Below, piece by piece: positions 42,427-51,348 of a stretch of DNA of 54,552 nt. The translations under genes and the position numbers were made by a program. Position 1 is the stretch's first letter; each line of letters opens with the position of its first letter. Source of the stretch: an uncultured Clostridia bacterium (GTDB lineage Bacteria; Bacillota; Clostridia; Lachnospirales; CAG-274). Below the pieces are notes generated by a model. It was not told the DNA's origin. It worked only from the letters and a program-made list of their open reading frames with translations, and ran no database searches. The DNA lies in the NCBI GenBank assembly GCA_947591605.1, contig CANQDF010000014.1, forward strand, positions 1 through 54,552. Direction: 5' to 3'.

Positions 42427-43932
42427 TTATTCCGCACCGTTTTTTACAGCCTGTGCAGCCTCCGTCTGTATATCCTCAAATACGGAGAGCATAGGCTCTA
42501 TGTCCTTGTTGTTGAATTTGCGGTCAACATAGTTTTTGGTTATGGCGGCAACCACGGGCGAGAGCGTAAGTACGCCTATAAGGTTGGGGATAGCCATAAG
42601 TCCGTTTAATGTATCGGCAATATCCCACGCAAGGTTCTGTCCCATTACTGCTCCGCCGAAAACAGCCAAAACAAATATAACCTTGTATATTATGACCGCC
42701 CTTTCTCCAAAGAGAAACTCGCACGCCTTTGAGCCGTAATGGCTCCAGCCCAGCACGGTGGAAAAGGCAAACAAGGATATGCCCACAGCCACAAAGCAAG
42801 AGCCTGCTTTGCCGAACGTGCTGCTGAATACCGTGTTTACAAGGTTTGATCCAGTGATGTTTATACCGTTGAATACCTCGGCTGTCACGCCCGTTTCAAG
42901 GTCGGTTATGCCCGAAGTAAGCACGGTAAAGGCAGTAAGCGTACAAACCACTATAGTATCCGCAAAAACCTCAAATATGCCCCACATACCCTGCCTTACA
43001 GGCTCCTTTACATTGGAGCTGGAGTGTACCATAACGGATGAACCGAGGCCTGCCTCGTTGGAGAATATGCCTCTCTTCATACCGAGCTCGACAGCCTGCT
43101 TTATACCGAAGCCGACAATGCCGCCGCCTGCTGCCCTCATGCCCCATGCGCTCTTGAATATTGCGACAAATACCTTTGGCACAAGATATAAGTGCGTAAA
43201 AAATATTATTATGCTGCCCGCTATGTATATCAGTACCATAAAAGGCACTATCTTTTCAGTAACGTTGGCTATGCGTTTAATACCGCCCAGTATAACAAGC
43301 CCCGCAAGCACCGTTACCACTATGCCCGTTATCCATACAGGCACGCCGAATGCCGTATGTATATTGCCCGATATGGAGTTTACCTGCGTCATATTGCCTA
43401 TGCCGAACGAGGCAAGAAAGCAGAATACCGAAAACAGCGCAGCCAGCACCATGCCTATGGTTTTGCAGCCCTTTTTTGCGCCCAGTCCGTCACGCAGATA
43501 GTACATTGCGCCGCCCGACCATTCGCCCACGCTGTTTTTGCGGCGGTAAAAGATACCGAGCACGTTTTCGGAGTAGTTTGTCATCATGGAAAACAGCGCC
43601 ATTATCCACATCCAGAACACCGCACCGGGGCCGCCCGATATTATTGCGCTTGCAACGCCCACTATGTTGCCCGTGCCTACGGTAGCCGCAAGCGCCGTAC
43701 ACAGGCTCTGAAACTGCGATATAGACCTGTCCTTTGTGTGCCCGATCACCTCTTTGTCGCTGAATATGGCGCCTATCGTGCTTTTGAACCAGTGCCCTAT
43801 CCTTACAAACTGAAAGCCGCCCGTAAGTATCGTCATAAGCACGCCCGTAACACTCATAAGCACAATCATCGGCGCACCCCATACAAAGTCCTTGACGGCT
43901 GAATTTATATCGGTTATCGTCTGAATCAACAA
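42427..43932 (-). CDS. Sodium:alanine/glycine symporter (AGCS family)
   Basis: Na+-coupled amino acid uptake across the membrane. 501 residues with about ten hydrophobic segments. Family stretches include TALAATVGTGNIVGVASAII, GPGAVFWMWIMALFSMMTNY, FSNEAGLGSSVMVHS and ALFAFSTVLGWSHYGSKA-like sequence near the end. The start is a TTG; two adjacent TTG codons (43932, 43929) both suit the GGGAGG upstream. Monocistronic, followed by hairpin repeats and a terminator. Confidence 0.93.
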   Translation of the reverse strand: MLIQTITDINSAVKDFVWGAPMIVLMSVTGVLMTILTGGFQFVRIGHWFKSTIGAIFSDKEVIGHTKDRSISQFQSLCTALAATVGTGNIVGVASAIISGGPGAVFWMWIMALFSMMTNYSENVLGIFYRRKNSVGEWSGGAMYYLRDGLGAKKGCKTIGMVLAALFSVFCFLASFGIGNMTQVNSISGNIHTAFGVPVWITGIVVTVLAGLVILGGIKRIANVTEKIVPFMVLIYIAGSIIIFFTHLYLVPKVFVAIFKSAWGMRAAGGGIVGFGIKQAVELGMKRGIFSNEAGLGSSVMVHSSSNVKEPVRQGMWGIFEVFADTIVVCTLTAFTVLTSGITDLETGVTAEVFNGINITGSNLVNTVFSSTFGKAGSCFVAVGISLFAFSTVLGWSHYGSKACEFLFGERAVIIYKVIFVLAVFGGAVMGQNLAWDIADTLNGLMAIPNLIGVLTLSPVVAAITKNYVDRKFNNKDIEPMLSVFEDIQTEAAQAVKNGAE

Positions 43933-44008
43933 AATTTCCTCCCTTGTTGCGATTTTACCGATTTATTATTTTATCACACTAAAGCACAAAGCGCAACTGT
44001 TTTTGCCG

Positions 44009-44491
44009 TCACACCGCTATATCCTCAAACACCGCATTTGCAGCCCTTGCCAGATCCTCCGGAGCAAGTATTATCTGCATGCCTATTTTGCCTGCGCTCA
44101 CCATAATCCGTTCGTGATCGAGTGCAGAGCTGTGTATTACCGTGGGGTACTGCTTTTTCATGCCTATTGAGGTGCAGCCGCCTCTTATATAGCCCGTAAT
44201 TTTGTTTATATCCTTAACGTGTATCATCTCAACGGATTTTTCGCCTACCGCCCTTGCGCACTTTTTGAGGTCAAGCTCCTGTGCAACGGGCAGCACAAAA
44301 ACAAAGTATCCACCGCTTTTGCCCTGCGTAACAAGCGTCTTGAAGCACTGTGACGGATCCTGCCCCAGCTTTTTTGCCACCTCCATGCCGTCTGTAAACT
44401 CTCCGCATTCGTAGGTCTTCAGCTCGTAGGCTATGCCCATAGTATCGAGTATGCGCACCGCATTTGTCTTTATATTTTTATCCTTAGCCAT
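44009..44491 (-). CDS. ybaK: Cys-tRNA(Pro)/Cys-tRNA(Cys) deacylase YbaK
   Basis: Trans-editing enzyme of the YbaK/EbsC family that removes misloaded amino acid from tRNA. 160 residues. Family marks are GQDPSQCFKTLVTQGKSG (with the conserved Lys), FVFVLPVAQELDLKK and GYIRGGCTSIGMKKQYPT. AAGGAG lies upstream of the ATG, 3 bases after the deaminase gene's stop, so it is the third gene of a punA-mtaD-ybaK operon. Confidence 0.94.
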   Translation of the reverse strand: MAKDKNIKTNAVRILDTMGIAYELKTYECGEFTDGMEVAKKLGQDPSQCFKTLVTQGKSGGYFVFVLPVAQELDLKKCARAVGEKSVEMIHVKDINKITGYIRGGCTSIGMKKQYPTVIHSSALDHERIMVSAGKIGMQIILAPEDLARAANAVFEDIAV

Positions 44492-44494
44492 ATT

Positions 44495-45793
44495 TCAGCT
44501 CTCCTTTAAGCTTTCCTTGTATCTGAGTTTAAGAGCCTCGGCGGCACGGCTTGCCTCCGCCGTTATCCTGTCCGTATCCGAGGGCAGGCAAAACTCTCCG
44601 TCCATATACAAAATTTTTCCGTTTACCATTGTCATTTTAACGTTCTTTTTTGATGCACTGTAAACAATATTTTTTATTATGTCGTTCTGCGGCTGCATAT
44701 CGGGCGCATAAAGGTCTATCATCATTATATCCGCAGCCTTGCCCCTCGCCAGCACATCGCAGCAGTCAAGCCCCATAGCCCTTGCGCTGCCGACGGTTGC
44801 CGCATAAAGCGCCTGCTCTGCAGGCATTGCAGCCGCATCGCCCGTAATATATTTTTGCAGCACTGCCGCAAGATACATCTCCCTGAACATATCCAGGCTG
44901 TTGTTGCTTGCGGCGCCGTCCGTGCCTATGCCTAGGTTTATCCCCTCCCTTATCAGCCGTTCAACGGGCGCTATTCCGCTTGCAAGCTTTAAATTGGAGG
45001 CAGGGCAGGTGATGACCGATATATTTTTTTCCTTTAAAATGTCAATATCCTTATCCGAAAGATATACTCCGTGATAGATAACACCGCCGTGATCCCACAT
45101 ACCAAGGCTGTCCAGATATTCAAGAGGCGTCATGCCGGTTGCCCTTATGCAGTCGTTCACCTCCGTGCGGGTTTCGCTGCAATGGGTGAAGACAGGCGCT
45201 TTAAGGCTGTGCGAGAGCTCCGCAAGTCCCTCCAAAAGCTCTCTGTCCGCCGTATACACCGCATGAAAGCCAAGCTGCTTTGATACAGTTAGATCCGAGC
45301 CGTTGTATTTTTCATAGAGCTGCGCCTCCCTTGCAAGGCTGCCCGTAAAGCTGTTGAGCGGGCCGCTTAGCACAACACGCATACCGGCTTCGGAGGCAGC
45401 CCTAACGGTTTCCTCCTCAAAGGCATACATATCCATAAATGCCGAAATGCCGCCCTCTATATACTCCAGCATTGCCACGGCGCAAAATTTAAGGCAGTCG
45501 CCCTCCCCCAGACGGGCCTCCATGGGGAACACCCTGTCGTTAAGCCAGCTTTCAAGCGGCATATCGTCCGCAAAGCTCCTTAAAAAGGTCATTGCGGAAT
45601 GGGTGTGCGCATTTTTAAAGGTAGGCATAAGCAAATTTTGCTTCACGTCTATCTCCGTATCAAAGTGCGGCATATCCGCCTTGGGCTTGCCTATATAGTC
45701 GATCTCTCCTCCGTTTGTGTGTATCTCACCCTCGGTAATGTCAAAGCCTCCGTCAAGTGTAAGTATTTTTGCATTGTAAAGCCTTGTACGCAT
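44495..45793 (-). CDS. mtaD: Methylthioadenosine / S-adenosylhomocysteine deaminase (amidohydrolase)
   Basis: Zinc amidohydrolase of 432 residues that deaminates an adenosine-type base. Metal and catalytic motifs are LMPTFKNAHTHSAMTFLRSF (HxH), APVFTHCSETRTEVNDC (His, Glu), VIYHGVYLSD (His) and LGIGTDGAASNNSLDM (Asp). Neighbouring purine nucleoside phosphorylase supports a purine-salvage role. MTA/SAH preference is from family likeness; guanine- or chlorohydrolase-type activities are the alternatives. Confidence 0.87.
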   Translation of the reverse strand: MRTRLYNAKILTLDGGFDITEGEIHTNGGEIDYIGKPKADMPHFDTEIDVKQNLLMPTFKNAHTHSAMTFLRSFADDMPLESWLNDRVFPMEARLGEGDCLKFCAVAMLEYIEGGISAFMDMYAFEEETVRAASEAGMRVVLSGPLNSFTGSLAREAQLYEKYNGSDLTVSKQLGFHAVYTADRELLEGLAELSHSLKAPVFTHCSETRTEVNDCIRATGMTPLEYLDSLGMWDHGGVIYHGVYLSDKDIDILKEKNISVITCPASNLKLASGIAPVERLIREGINLGIGTDGAASNNSLDMFREMYLAAVLQKYITGDAAAMPAEQALYAATVGSARAMGLDCCDVLARGKAADIMMIDLYAPDMQPQNDIIKNIVYSASKKNVKMTMVNGKILYMDGEFCLPSDTDRITAEASRAAEALKLRYKESLKES

Positions 45794-45805
45794 AAAAAGC
45801 CTCCC

Positions 45806-46618
45806 TTATCCGAGCTTGGCAGCAAAGTCCTTTATAAGTGATTTGAACCTTAGCGATACCCTGTCTGCCGTTTCCTGCACCTCATTGTGAGAAAGCGGCT
45901 TATCCGATACGCCTGCGGCAAAATTTGTTATACACGACACTCCGCATACACGCATACCGCAATGTACAGCCGCCGCTGCCTCCACAGCCGTACTCATGCC
46001 CACCGCATCGGCGCCCAGCATACGCACAAGGCGCACCTCTGCAGGCGTTTCGTACTGGGGGCCCGCAAGCTGACAGTATACACCCTGCTTAAGACAGCCG
46101 TCCATGCTTAAAAGCCTTTCCGAAAGCTCCCTGTCGTATACCGACGACATATCCGGGAAGCGTGTACCCAGCTCGTCAATGTTTTCACCCGTAAGCGGGG
46201 AGGGGACAAAGCAGGATATGTGATCCCTTATTACCATAAGGTCACCAGGCGCAAGGTCTGCGGAGGTACCGCCCGCCGCGTTTGTAAGCAGCAGTATGCG
46301 TGCGCCCAGCATTGACATCAGCCTTATTGGCATCACTGCCTGCTGCGGCGTGTAGCCCTCGTAAATATGCACCCTGCCCTGCATTGCAGCAACGGGCACC
46401 TCGCCTATATATCCAAACACAAACCTGCCCTTGTGCCCCTGTACCGTGGATACGGGGAAGCCCTCTATATCGCTGTAGTTTATTGTCTTCTCCGCCTTTA
46501 TCTCGTCCGCAAGCTCGCCCAGACCGGAGCCGAGCACTATTGCCGCATACGGCTCAAATGCCGTTATGCTCCTTATATATTCATACGCTTTTTTAAGTTC
46601 TTCAAAATTTTTGTTCAT
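45806..46618 (-). CDS. punA: Purine-nucleoside phosphorylase
   Basis: Cleaves purine nucleosides with phosphate. 270 residues, trimeric type: AAIVLGSGLGELADEI, FPVSTVQGHKGRFVFGYIGE (phosphate-site His), LMSMLGARILLLTNAAGG, YCQLAGPQYETPAEVRLVRM, and GMSTAVEAAAAVHCGMRV. First gene of the punA-mtaD-ybaK operon, divergent from galE. Confidence 0.95.
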   Translation of the reverse strand: MNKNFEELKKAYEYIRSITAFEPYAAIVLGSGLGELADEIKAEKTINYSDIEGFPVSTVQGHKGRFVFGYIGEVPVAAMQGRVHIYEGYTPQQAVMPIRLMSMLGARILLLTNAAGGTSADLAPGDLMVIRDHISCFVPSPLTGENIDELGTRFPDMSSVYDRELSERLLSMDGCLKQGVYCQLAGPQYETPAEVRLVRMLGADAVGMSTAVEAAAAVHCGMRVCGVSCITNFAAGVSDKPLSHNEVQETADRVSLRFKSLIKDFAAKLG

Positions 46619-46696
46619 ATTAAAACACCCCTTTTCCTATATTTGATTTTATAACACACCGATGTAAATATCAAGCACGATTGCCTCATTTTGTTG

Positions 46697-46725
46697 TTGA
46701 ATGAATATATTTTTTATGGTAATAT
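46697..46725 (+). promoter_or_regulatory. Promoter of galE
   Basis: TTGAAT, 17-base A+T spacer, TAATAT, about 50 bases before the start codon. Confidence 0.55.
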
Positions 46726-46774
46726 ATTATAAAAATATCGACAGTTTTTGTCGCATAACAAAGGAGGATGTTTT

Positions 46775-47770
46775 ATGAATGTACTTGTTTGCGGCGGTGC
46801 GGGATATATAGGCAGCCACACGGTCTGCGAGCTTATAGAGCAGGGACACGGGGCAGTCGTTTTTGACAGCCTTGTAAAAGGACACAGGGCAGCGGTGCAT
46901 AAGGACGCAAAATTTTATAAGGGCGACCTCAGGGACGAGGCTGCCATAGACAAGGTATTCAAGGAAAACGACATAGATGCGGTAATAGACTTTGCGGCAT
47001 TTTCGCTTGTGGGCGAGAGCTGCTCCGAGCCGCTTATGTACTTTGACAACAACGTTTACGGCACCTTGAGGCTGTTGGAGGCCATGAACCGTGCAGGCGT
47101 AAAGAAGATAGTATTTTCTTCAACGGCTGCCACATACGGCGAGCCCCGCAGCATCCCCATAGTCGAAAGCGACCCCACGGAGCCAATAAACCCTTACGGA
47201 GAAACCAAGCTCACGGTAGAAAAAATGCTTAAATGGTCCGACGCCGCCTATGGTATAAAATATACGGCGCTGCGCTATTTTAATGCCGCAGGCGCACATA
47301 TAAGCGGCGAGATAGGAGAGGATCACTCACCCGAAAGCCATCTCATACCGATAATATTGCAGGCTGCCTCCGGAGTAAGGGATCACATATCCATATTCGG
47401 CGAGGATTATCCCACACCCGACGGCACCTGTGTGCGTGACTATATACATGTTACAGACCTTGCAGACGCACATATAAAGGCGCTTGAAAGGCTTAACAGA
47501 GGCGGAGCTTCCACCGTCTACAACCTCGGCAACGGCACAGGCTTTTCCGTAAAGGAGGTCATAGAAACCGCAAAGGCTGTTACCCAAAAGCCTATAAAGG
47601 TACTCACCGAGGGCAGACGTGCAGGCGACCCTCCCACGCTTATAGCCTCAAGCAAAAAGGCTGTAGACGAGCTGGGCTGGAAGCCTCGCTTCAACACCCT
47701 GCCTCAGATAATAGAAACGGCATGGAAATGGCACAGCACTCATCCAAAGGGTTACGATGACAGAGGCTGA
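46775..47770 (+). CDS. galE: UDP-glucose 4-epimerase
   Basis: Interconverts UDP-glucose and UDP-galactose. 331 residues, short-chain dehydrogenase fold: [19 protein letters not shown] (NAD site), [12 protein letters not shown] and [15 protein letters not shown] (catalytic YxxxK), [32 protein letters not shown]. The ATG at 46775 follows AAAGGAGG by 7 bases; the frame extends 9 codons upstream without support. A DMT exporter follows after 5 bases. Confidence 0.96.
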   Translation: MNVLVCGGAGYIGSHTVCELIEQGHGAVVFDSLVKGHRAAVHKDAKFYKGDLRDEAAIDKVFKENDIDAVIDFAAFSLVGESCSEPLMYFDNNVYGTLRLLEAMNRAGVKKIVFSSTAATYGEPRSIPIVESDPTEPINPYGETKLTVEKMLKWSDAAYGIKYTALRYFNAAGAHISGEIGEDHSPESHLIPIILQAASGVRDHISIFGEDYPTPDGTCVRDYIHVTDLADAHIKALERLNRGGASTVYNLGNGTGFSVKEVIETAKAVTQKPIKVLTEGRRAGDPPTLIASSKKAVDELGWKPRFNTLPQIIETAWKWHSTHPKGYDDRG

Positions 47771-47775
47771 AAAAA

Positions 47776-48714
47776 ATGAACAATAAAAAAGCAAAGGGGA
47801 TAGTGCTTGCGCTTTCGGGCGGAATATTCTGGGGCTTTTCGGGCGTATGCGGTCAGTATCTTTTTCGTGTCAAGGATGTTATGCCGCAATGGCTGACCTC
47901 ATGGAGATTGTTTTTTGCGGGGCTTTTTATGCTGATATTTTCCGTATTGAAATACGGGACGGATATTTTTAAGGCATTCTCCGCAAAAAACATACTGCAT
48001 ATGCTTGTTTTTACGGTCGTGGGTGTTGTGATGTGCCAATATCTTTATTTTACGGCAATATCCCTATCCAACTCCGCCACGGCTACCGTGCTGCAGTACA
48101 TATCCCCCGCAGTCGTTATGCTTTTTACCTGCATGGCATACAAAAAAGCGCCGTCGCTTAAGCAGCTTGCGGCACTTTTTTGCACCATGGCGGGTGTGTT
48201 TTTTATAGCTGCGGGAGGTAAGCTCTCCTCGCTTTCCATATCGTCGGGGGCGCTCTCTGCCGGGCTTTTTAGCGGAATATGCTATGCGGTCTATACGATT
48301 GAATCACCCTCGCTCTCGGATAAATGCGGGCTTTTGCCTCTGCTGGGCTGGAGCAATTTTTTAGGCTCGCTGCCCATGCTTTTTATAAACAGGCACTATG
48401 CCTTTGCGTATAAGCCCGATGCCGAGGCTGCGCTTGTTTTTGCGGCTATAGTTATACTGGGTACTGTAATATCGTTCGGCATTTTTACGGAGGGCTGCCG
48501 CCTTGCGGGCGCCGTGACCGCCAGTATGTGTGCGGGTATAGAACCGCTCGCCTCCGCAGTTATATCCTTTTTGTGGATGGGTACGCATTTTTCCTGTGCT
48601 GATGCGGCAGGGATGATATTTATTGTTGCCGCAGTTATCATGCTTTCGCTTGAAGGCGGCGGCGCAAAGGATAACAAAGCCTCTGTGCGGCATAACGCAC
48701 AGTCAGGCTTATAG
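47776..48714 (+). CDS. DMT superfamily transporter (EamA type)
   Basis: A 312-residue membrane protein with ten hydrophobic helices in two EamA halves (GIVLALSGGIFWGFSGVCGQ at the start; SGALSAGLFSGICYAVYTI opening the second). Related members export amino acids or metabolites; substrate not predictable. Begins 5 bases after galE. Its last 77 bases overlap the 3' end of the convergent acyltransferase gene. Confidence 0.9.
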   Translation: MNNKKAKGIVLALSGGIFWGFSGVCGQYLFRVKDVMPQWLTSWRLFFAGLFMLIFSVLKYGTDIFKAFSAKNILHMLVFTVVGVVMCQYLYFTAISLSNSATATVLQYISPAVVMLFTCMAYKKAPSLKQLAALFCTMAGVFFIAAGGKLSSLSISSGALSAGLFSGICYAVYTIESPSLSDKCGLLPLLGWSNFLGSLPMLFINRHYAFAYKPDAEAALVFAAIVILGTVISFGIFTEGCRLAGAVTASMCAGIEPLASAVISFLWMGTHFSCADAAGMIFIVAAVIMLSLEGGGAKDNKASVRHNAQSGL

Positions 48715-49681
48715 CAAGCACCGATACGGAAAGCAGGGGTACGGAGAACGGGATCGGCAGCATATGTACATCCGCACCCCTCTCCCGCATTGTGTAAATA
48801 AGCAGCATATGGAAAAGATAAACAAAAAACGATGACCGTGCTGTATACGATATTACCCCCGCTGCCGCCTTGCCGGGCTCTGGCATGCGCAAAAGCAGGG
48901 CAAACAAGCCTGCCGCATAAAGGCATACGCCTATGCTCATGCCCTCCATAAATCCGCTGTACAGCGCTCCTTTTAAATATGTTGCCGTGCATGTACCCGC
49001 AAAGATAAAGGTAGAGCCTGCTGCGGCAAGCAAAACCGCAAGCCTTTTATTTAAAGGATACTTTTTAAGGTAATAACCCAAAAGCAGGTATCCCGCCGAG
49101 CCGTAGGTCATATTTATCGACCACTGCAGCGGTATGCCTTTAAGCCTGTTAAGAGGAAAACAGCCTTTAAGGGTTGGGTACGCCACAGCAAAAGCAAACC
49201 ACACAAATATTAAATATCTCAGCAGCGGCTCCGCTGCATTATCGGTTATTGTCTTAAGCGCAGGCAGAATAATATACACAATAAGCATAATATGCAGATA
49301 ATAAAGATGAAACTCGTGATCGAACAAGGCTGTATCCGCTGCAGCCTTTTTTATATTTTCAAAGCAAAGGCTCCCGTTTGCCTCAAGATGATACAGCTTA
49401 TATATAAAATCCCATATAAACGCAGCCAACATTATCCTTGGTATATAACGGCTATACAGCCTTGAAACGGGTACGGCTTTTTGTCTGCAAAGCAGCAGTA
49501 CGCCGCTGCACATAAAAAACAGCGGAACCGCCGCACGGGCAGCGCTCTCCCACAATATGCCCGCAAGCAGCTCAAAATGCGAGGCCTGCTCCGAAAACAC
49601 CTGCGAGGATATATGTATCACTATTACAAACAACACAGCTATGCTTTTTATAAGGTCAATACCGTACAAGCGTTTATCCAT
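48638..49681 (-). CDS. Membrane acyltransferase (acyltransferase-3 family)
   Basis: A ~347-residue membrane protein with about ten helices. The family opening YGIDLIKSIAVLFVIVIHIS contains the catalytic His, and LFFMCSGVLLL follows. Such enzymes O-acetylate surface polysaccharides or other wall components. Two ATG codons (49687, 49681) compete; the second is 10 bases from GGAGG and is used here. Its end overlaps the convergent exporter gene by 77 bases. Confidence 0.88.
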   Translation of the reverse strand: MDKRLYGIDLIKSIAVLFVIVIHISSQVFSEQASHFELLAGILWESAARAAVPLFFMCSGVLLLCRQKAVPVSRLYSRYIPRIMLAAFIWDFIYKLYHLEANGSLCFENIKKAAADTALFDHEFHLYYLHIMLIVYIILPALKTITDNAAEPLLRYLIFVWFAFAVAYPTLKGCFPLNRLKGIPLQWSINMTYGSAGYLLLGYYLKKYPLNKRLAVLLAAAGSTFIFAGTCTATYLKGALYSGFMEGMSIGVCLYAAGLFALLLRMPEPGKAAAGVISYTARSSFFVYLFHMLLIYTMRERGADVHMLPIPFSVPLLSVSVLAISLTVRYAAQRLCYPLRRRLQAKA

Positions 49682-49778
49682 TTGCATCTCTCCTCCCGTA
49701 GGTTTTACCTTTACATACTATAATTTATGACAGACCCGGTAAAGGCATTTTGTTTTGGTAAAAATTAACTATAAAACA

Positions 49779-49807
49779 TTGACTTTACCCATATAAAATG
49801 CTATAAT
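49779..49807 (+). promoter_or_regulatory. Sigma-A promoter upstream of palindrome site 3
   Basis: TTGACT, 17 bases, TATAAT, followed by TTATACAAATAAA. It resembles the promoter of the recombinase-like gene at 17710 in both boxes and flanks. No gene begins between it and the lysine leader. Confidence 0.8.
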
Positions 49808-49836
49808 TTATACAAATAAACAGGGGTTTTAAAAAA

Positions 49837-49862
49837 CTGTCACAAAGTATACTTTATGACAG
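49837..49862. promoter_or_regulatory. Putative operator, site 3
   Basis: Copy of the 26-base palindrome with one change from site 1. A6 and T6 tracts extend it to a 38-base inverted repeat (49831-49868), so as RNA it would be an intrinsic terminator of a very short transcript. It begins 29 bases after the -10 box, the same distance as site 2. TGTCCCGA follows 8 bases later; the same octamer follows site 2 after 12 bases. Confidence 0.8.
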
Positions 49863-49899
49863 TTTTTTGCTGTCCCGAGGAGTTTACTTGTCATACCCC

Positions 49900-49928
49900 T
49901 TGACAAGGCGTATATATAGTGTTATATT
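49900..49928 (+). promoter_or_regulatory. Sigma-A promoter of the lysine operon
   Basis: TTGACA, 17-base spacer, TATATT, about 10 bases before the riboswitch. Confidence 0.82.
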
Positions 49929-49937
49929 TTATTTGTA

Positions 49938-50116
49938 GAGATAGAGGTGCGTTTTTCATAAGTATCACACATCAGGCATAAAGCTGCCTAAGAGGGTGTG
50001 CAAAAAGGGGAAAACGCCGAGGGTCATATACGGCTTTACGCATATGGCTCGGCTGCCTTGGATAATATTCGGGCGGCTGTCATCACATGGCTTAGCGGCG
50101 TGATGGAGAGCTATCC
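49938..50116 (+). promoter_or_regulatory. Lysine riboswitch (L box)
   Basis: All core segments of the class appear in order: GATAGAGGTGCG, AGTA, GAGGGTGTGCAAAAAGGGG, AAAACGCCGAGGG, GGCTCGGCTGCC, GGATAATATTCGGGC, GGCTGTCATCACATGG and the closing GGAGAGCTATC. P1 pairs GATAG with CTATC. It should shut off asd-dapA-dapB when lysine is high. Confidence 0.95.
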
Positions 50117-50139
50117 GAGGCAATTTCAGATTTATCTCG

Positions 50140-50164
50140 GATCGGCTTTTTGCCGATCTTTTTT
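50140..50164 (+). terminator. Riboswitch expression-platform terminator
   Basis: GATCGGC-TTTTT-GCCGATC followed by TTTTTT. The upstream CCGAG/CTCGG pairing could be the competing antiterminator. Confidence 0.88.
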
Positions 50165-50229
50165 AATACGTAATGTTTTTATGTATTCTGACGATGTAAA
50201 GAAATATAATAAAGTAAGGAGAATCAAAA

Positions 50230-51309
50230 ATGAAAAAGTACAACGTCGGTATCATAGGTGCAACCGGTATGGTAGGTCAGAGGTTTGCGCTGCTGCTTGC
50301 AAACCACCCATGGTTTGAGGTAAAGGCAGTTGCCGCAAGCCCACGCTCGGCAGGCAAAACACTCAGGGAGGCGATCGGCTCACGCTGGGCAATGACCGAA
50401 CCCATGCCTGCAGATCTTGCAGACCTTGTTGTAATGGATGCCGCAGCTGATGTTGAAAAAATCGCCTCCATGGTGGACTTTGTATTTTGTGCGGTCGATA
50501 TGAAAAAGGATGAGATCCGTGCGTTGGAGGAGAAATACGCCAAGGCGGAATGTCCCGTTGTGAGCAACAACTCCGCAAACAGGGGCACGCCCGATGTGCC
50601 TATGGTCGTACCCGAGCTTAACCCCGAGCATATCAAAATAATAGACACCCAGAGGAAGCGCCTCGGCACAAAAAGAGGATTTATTGCGGTCAAATCAAAC
50701 TGCTCGCTGCAGAGCTATGTGCCCGCACTGCACCCATTGAGGAAATACGGCCTTAAAAACGTGCTGGTATGCACATATCAGGCTATTTCGGGCGCAGGCA
50801 AAACCTTTGAAACATGGCCCGAGATGGTAGACAACGTTATACCGTACATAGGCGGCGAGGAGGAAAAGTCCGAGCAGGAGCCTATGAAAATATGGGGCAG
50901 TATAGAGGGTGACAAAATAGTAAATGCAAAAAGCCCCTGCATAACCGCACAGTGTCTTAGGGTTGCATGCTCCGACGGTCACACCGCTGCCGTTTTTGTC
51001 AGCTTTGACAAAAAGCCAAGCAAAGAGGAGATTTTAAAGGCATGGAAGGAGTTTTCCGGCGTACCGCAGGAGCTTGACCTCCCATCGGCTCCAAAGCAGT
51101 TTTTAAACTACTTTGAGGAGGATAACAGACCGCAGACAAAGCTTGACAGAAACCTTGAAAAGGGTATGGCTGTATCCATAGGCAGATTAAGAGAGGATAC
51201 CCAGTACGACTACAAGTTTGTATGCCTTTCGCACAACACCTTAAGGGGCGCTGCGGGCGGCGCAGTGCTTATGGCGGAGCTGCTTGCCGCCAAGGGCTAT
51301 TTTGACTGA
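50230..51309 (+). CDS. asd: Aspartate-semialdehyde dehydrogenase (archaeal/fungal-type)
   Basis: Reduces aspartyl phosphate to aspartate semialdehyde with NADPH; branch to lysine/DAP and threonine. 359 residues starting KKYNVGIIGATGMVGQRFAL (Rossmann motif). The active-site Cys is in VKSNCSLQSY and the second motif is ISGAGKTFETWPEM; HTAAVFVSFDKKP carries a conserved His. The length and SNCSLQ sequence match the archaeal/yeast form rather than the E. coli form. RBS AAGGAG. First gene behind the lysine riboswitch. Confidence 0.94.
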   Translation: MKKYNVGIIGATGMVGQRFALLLANHPWFEVKAVAASPRSAGKTLREAIGSRWAMTEPMPADLADLVVMDAAADVEKIASMVDFVFCAVDMKKDEIRALEEKYAKAECPVVSNNSANRGTPDVPMVVPELNPEHIKIIDTQRKRLGTKRGFIAVKSNCSLQSYVPALHPLRKYGLKNVLVCTYQAISGAGKTFETWPEMVDNVIPYIGGEEEKSEQEPMKIWGSIEGDKIVNAKSPCITAQCLRVACSDGHTAAVFVSFDKKPSKEEILKAWKEFSGVPQELDLPSAPKQFLNYFEEDNRPQTKLDRNLEKGMAVSIGRLREDTQYDYKFVCLSHNTLRGAAGGAVLMAELLAAKGYFD

Positions 51310-51348
51310 TAAGGGCTCATGTTTTTTATATCAGAGAGGGGAAATATT

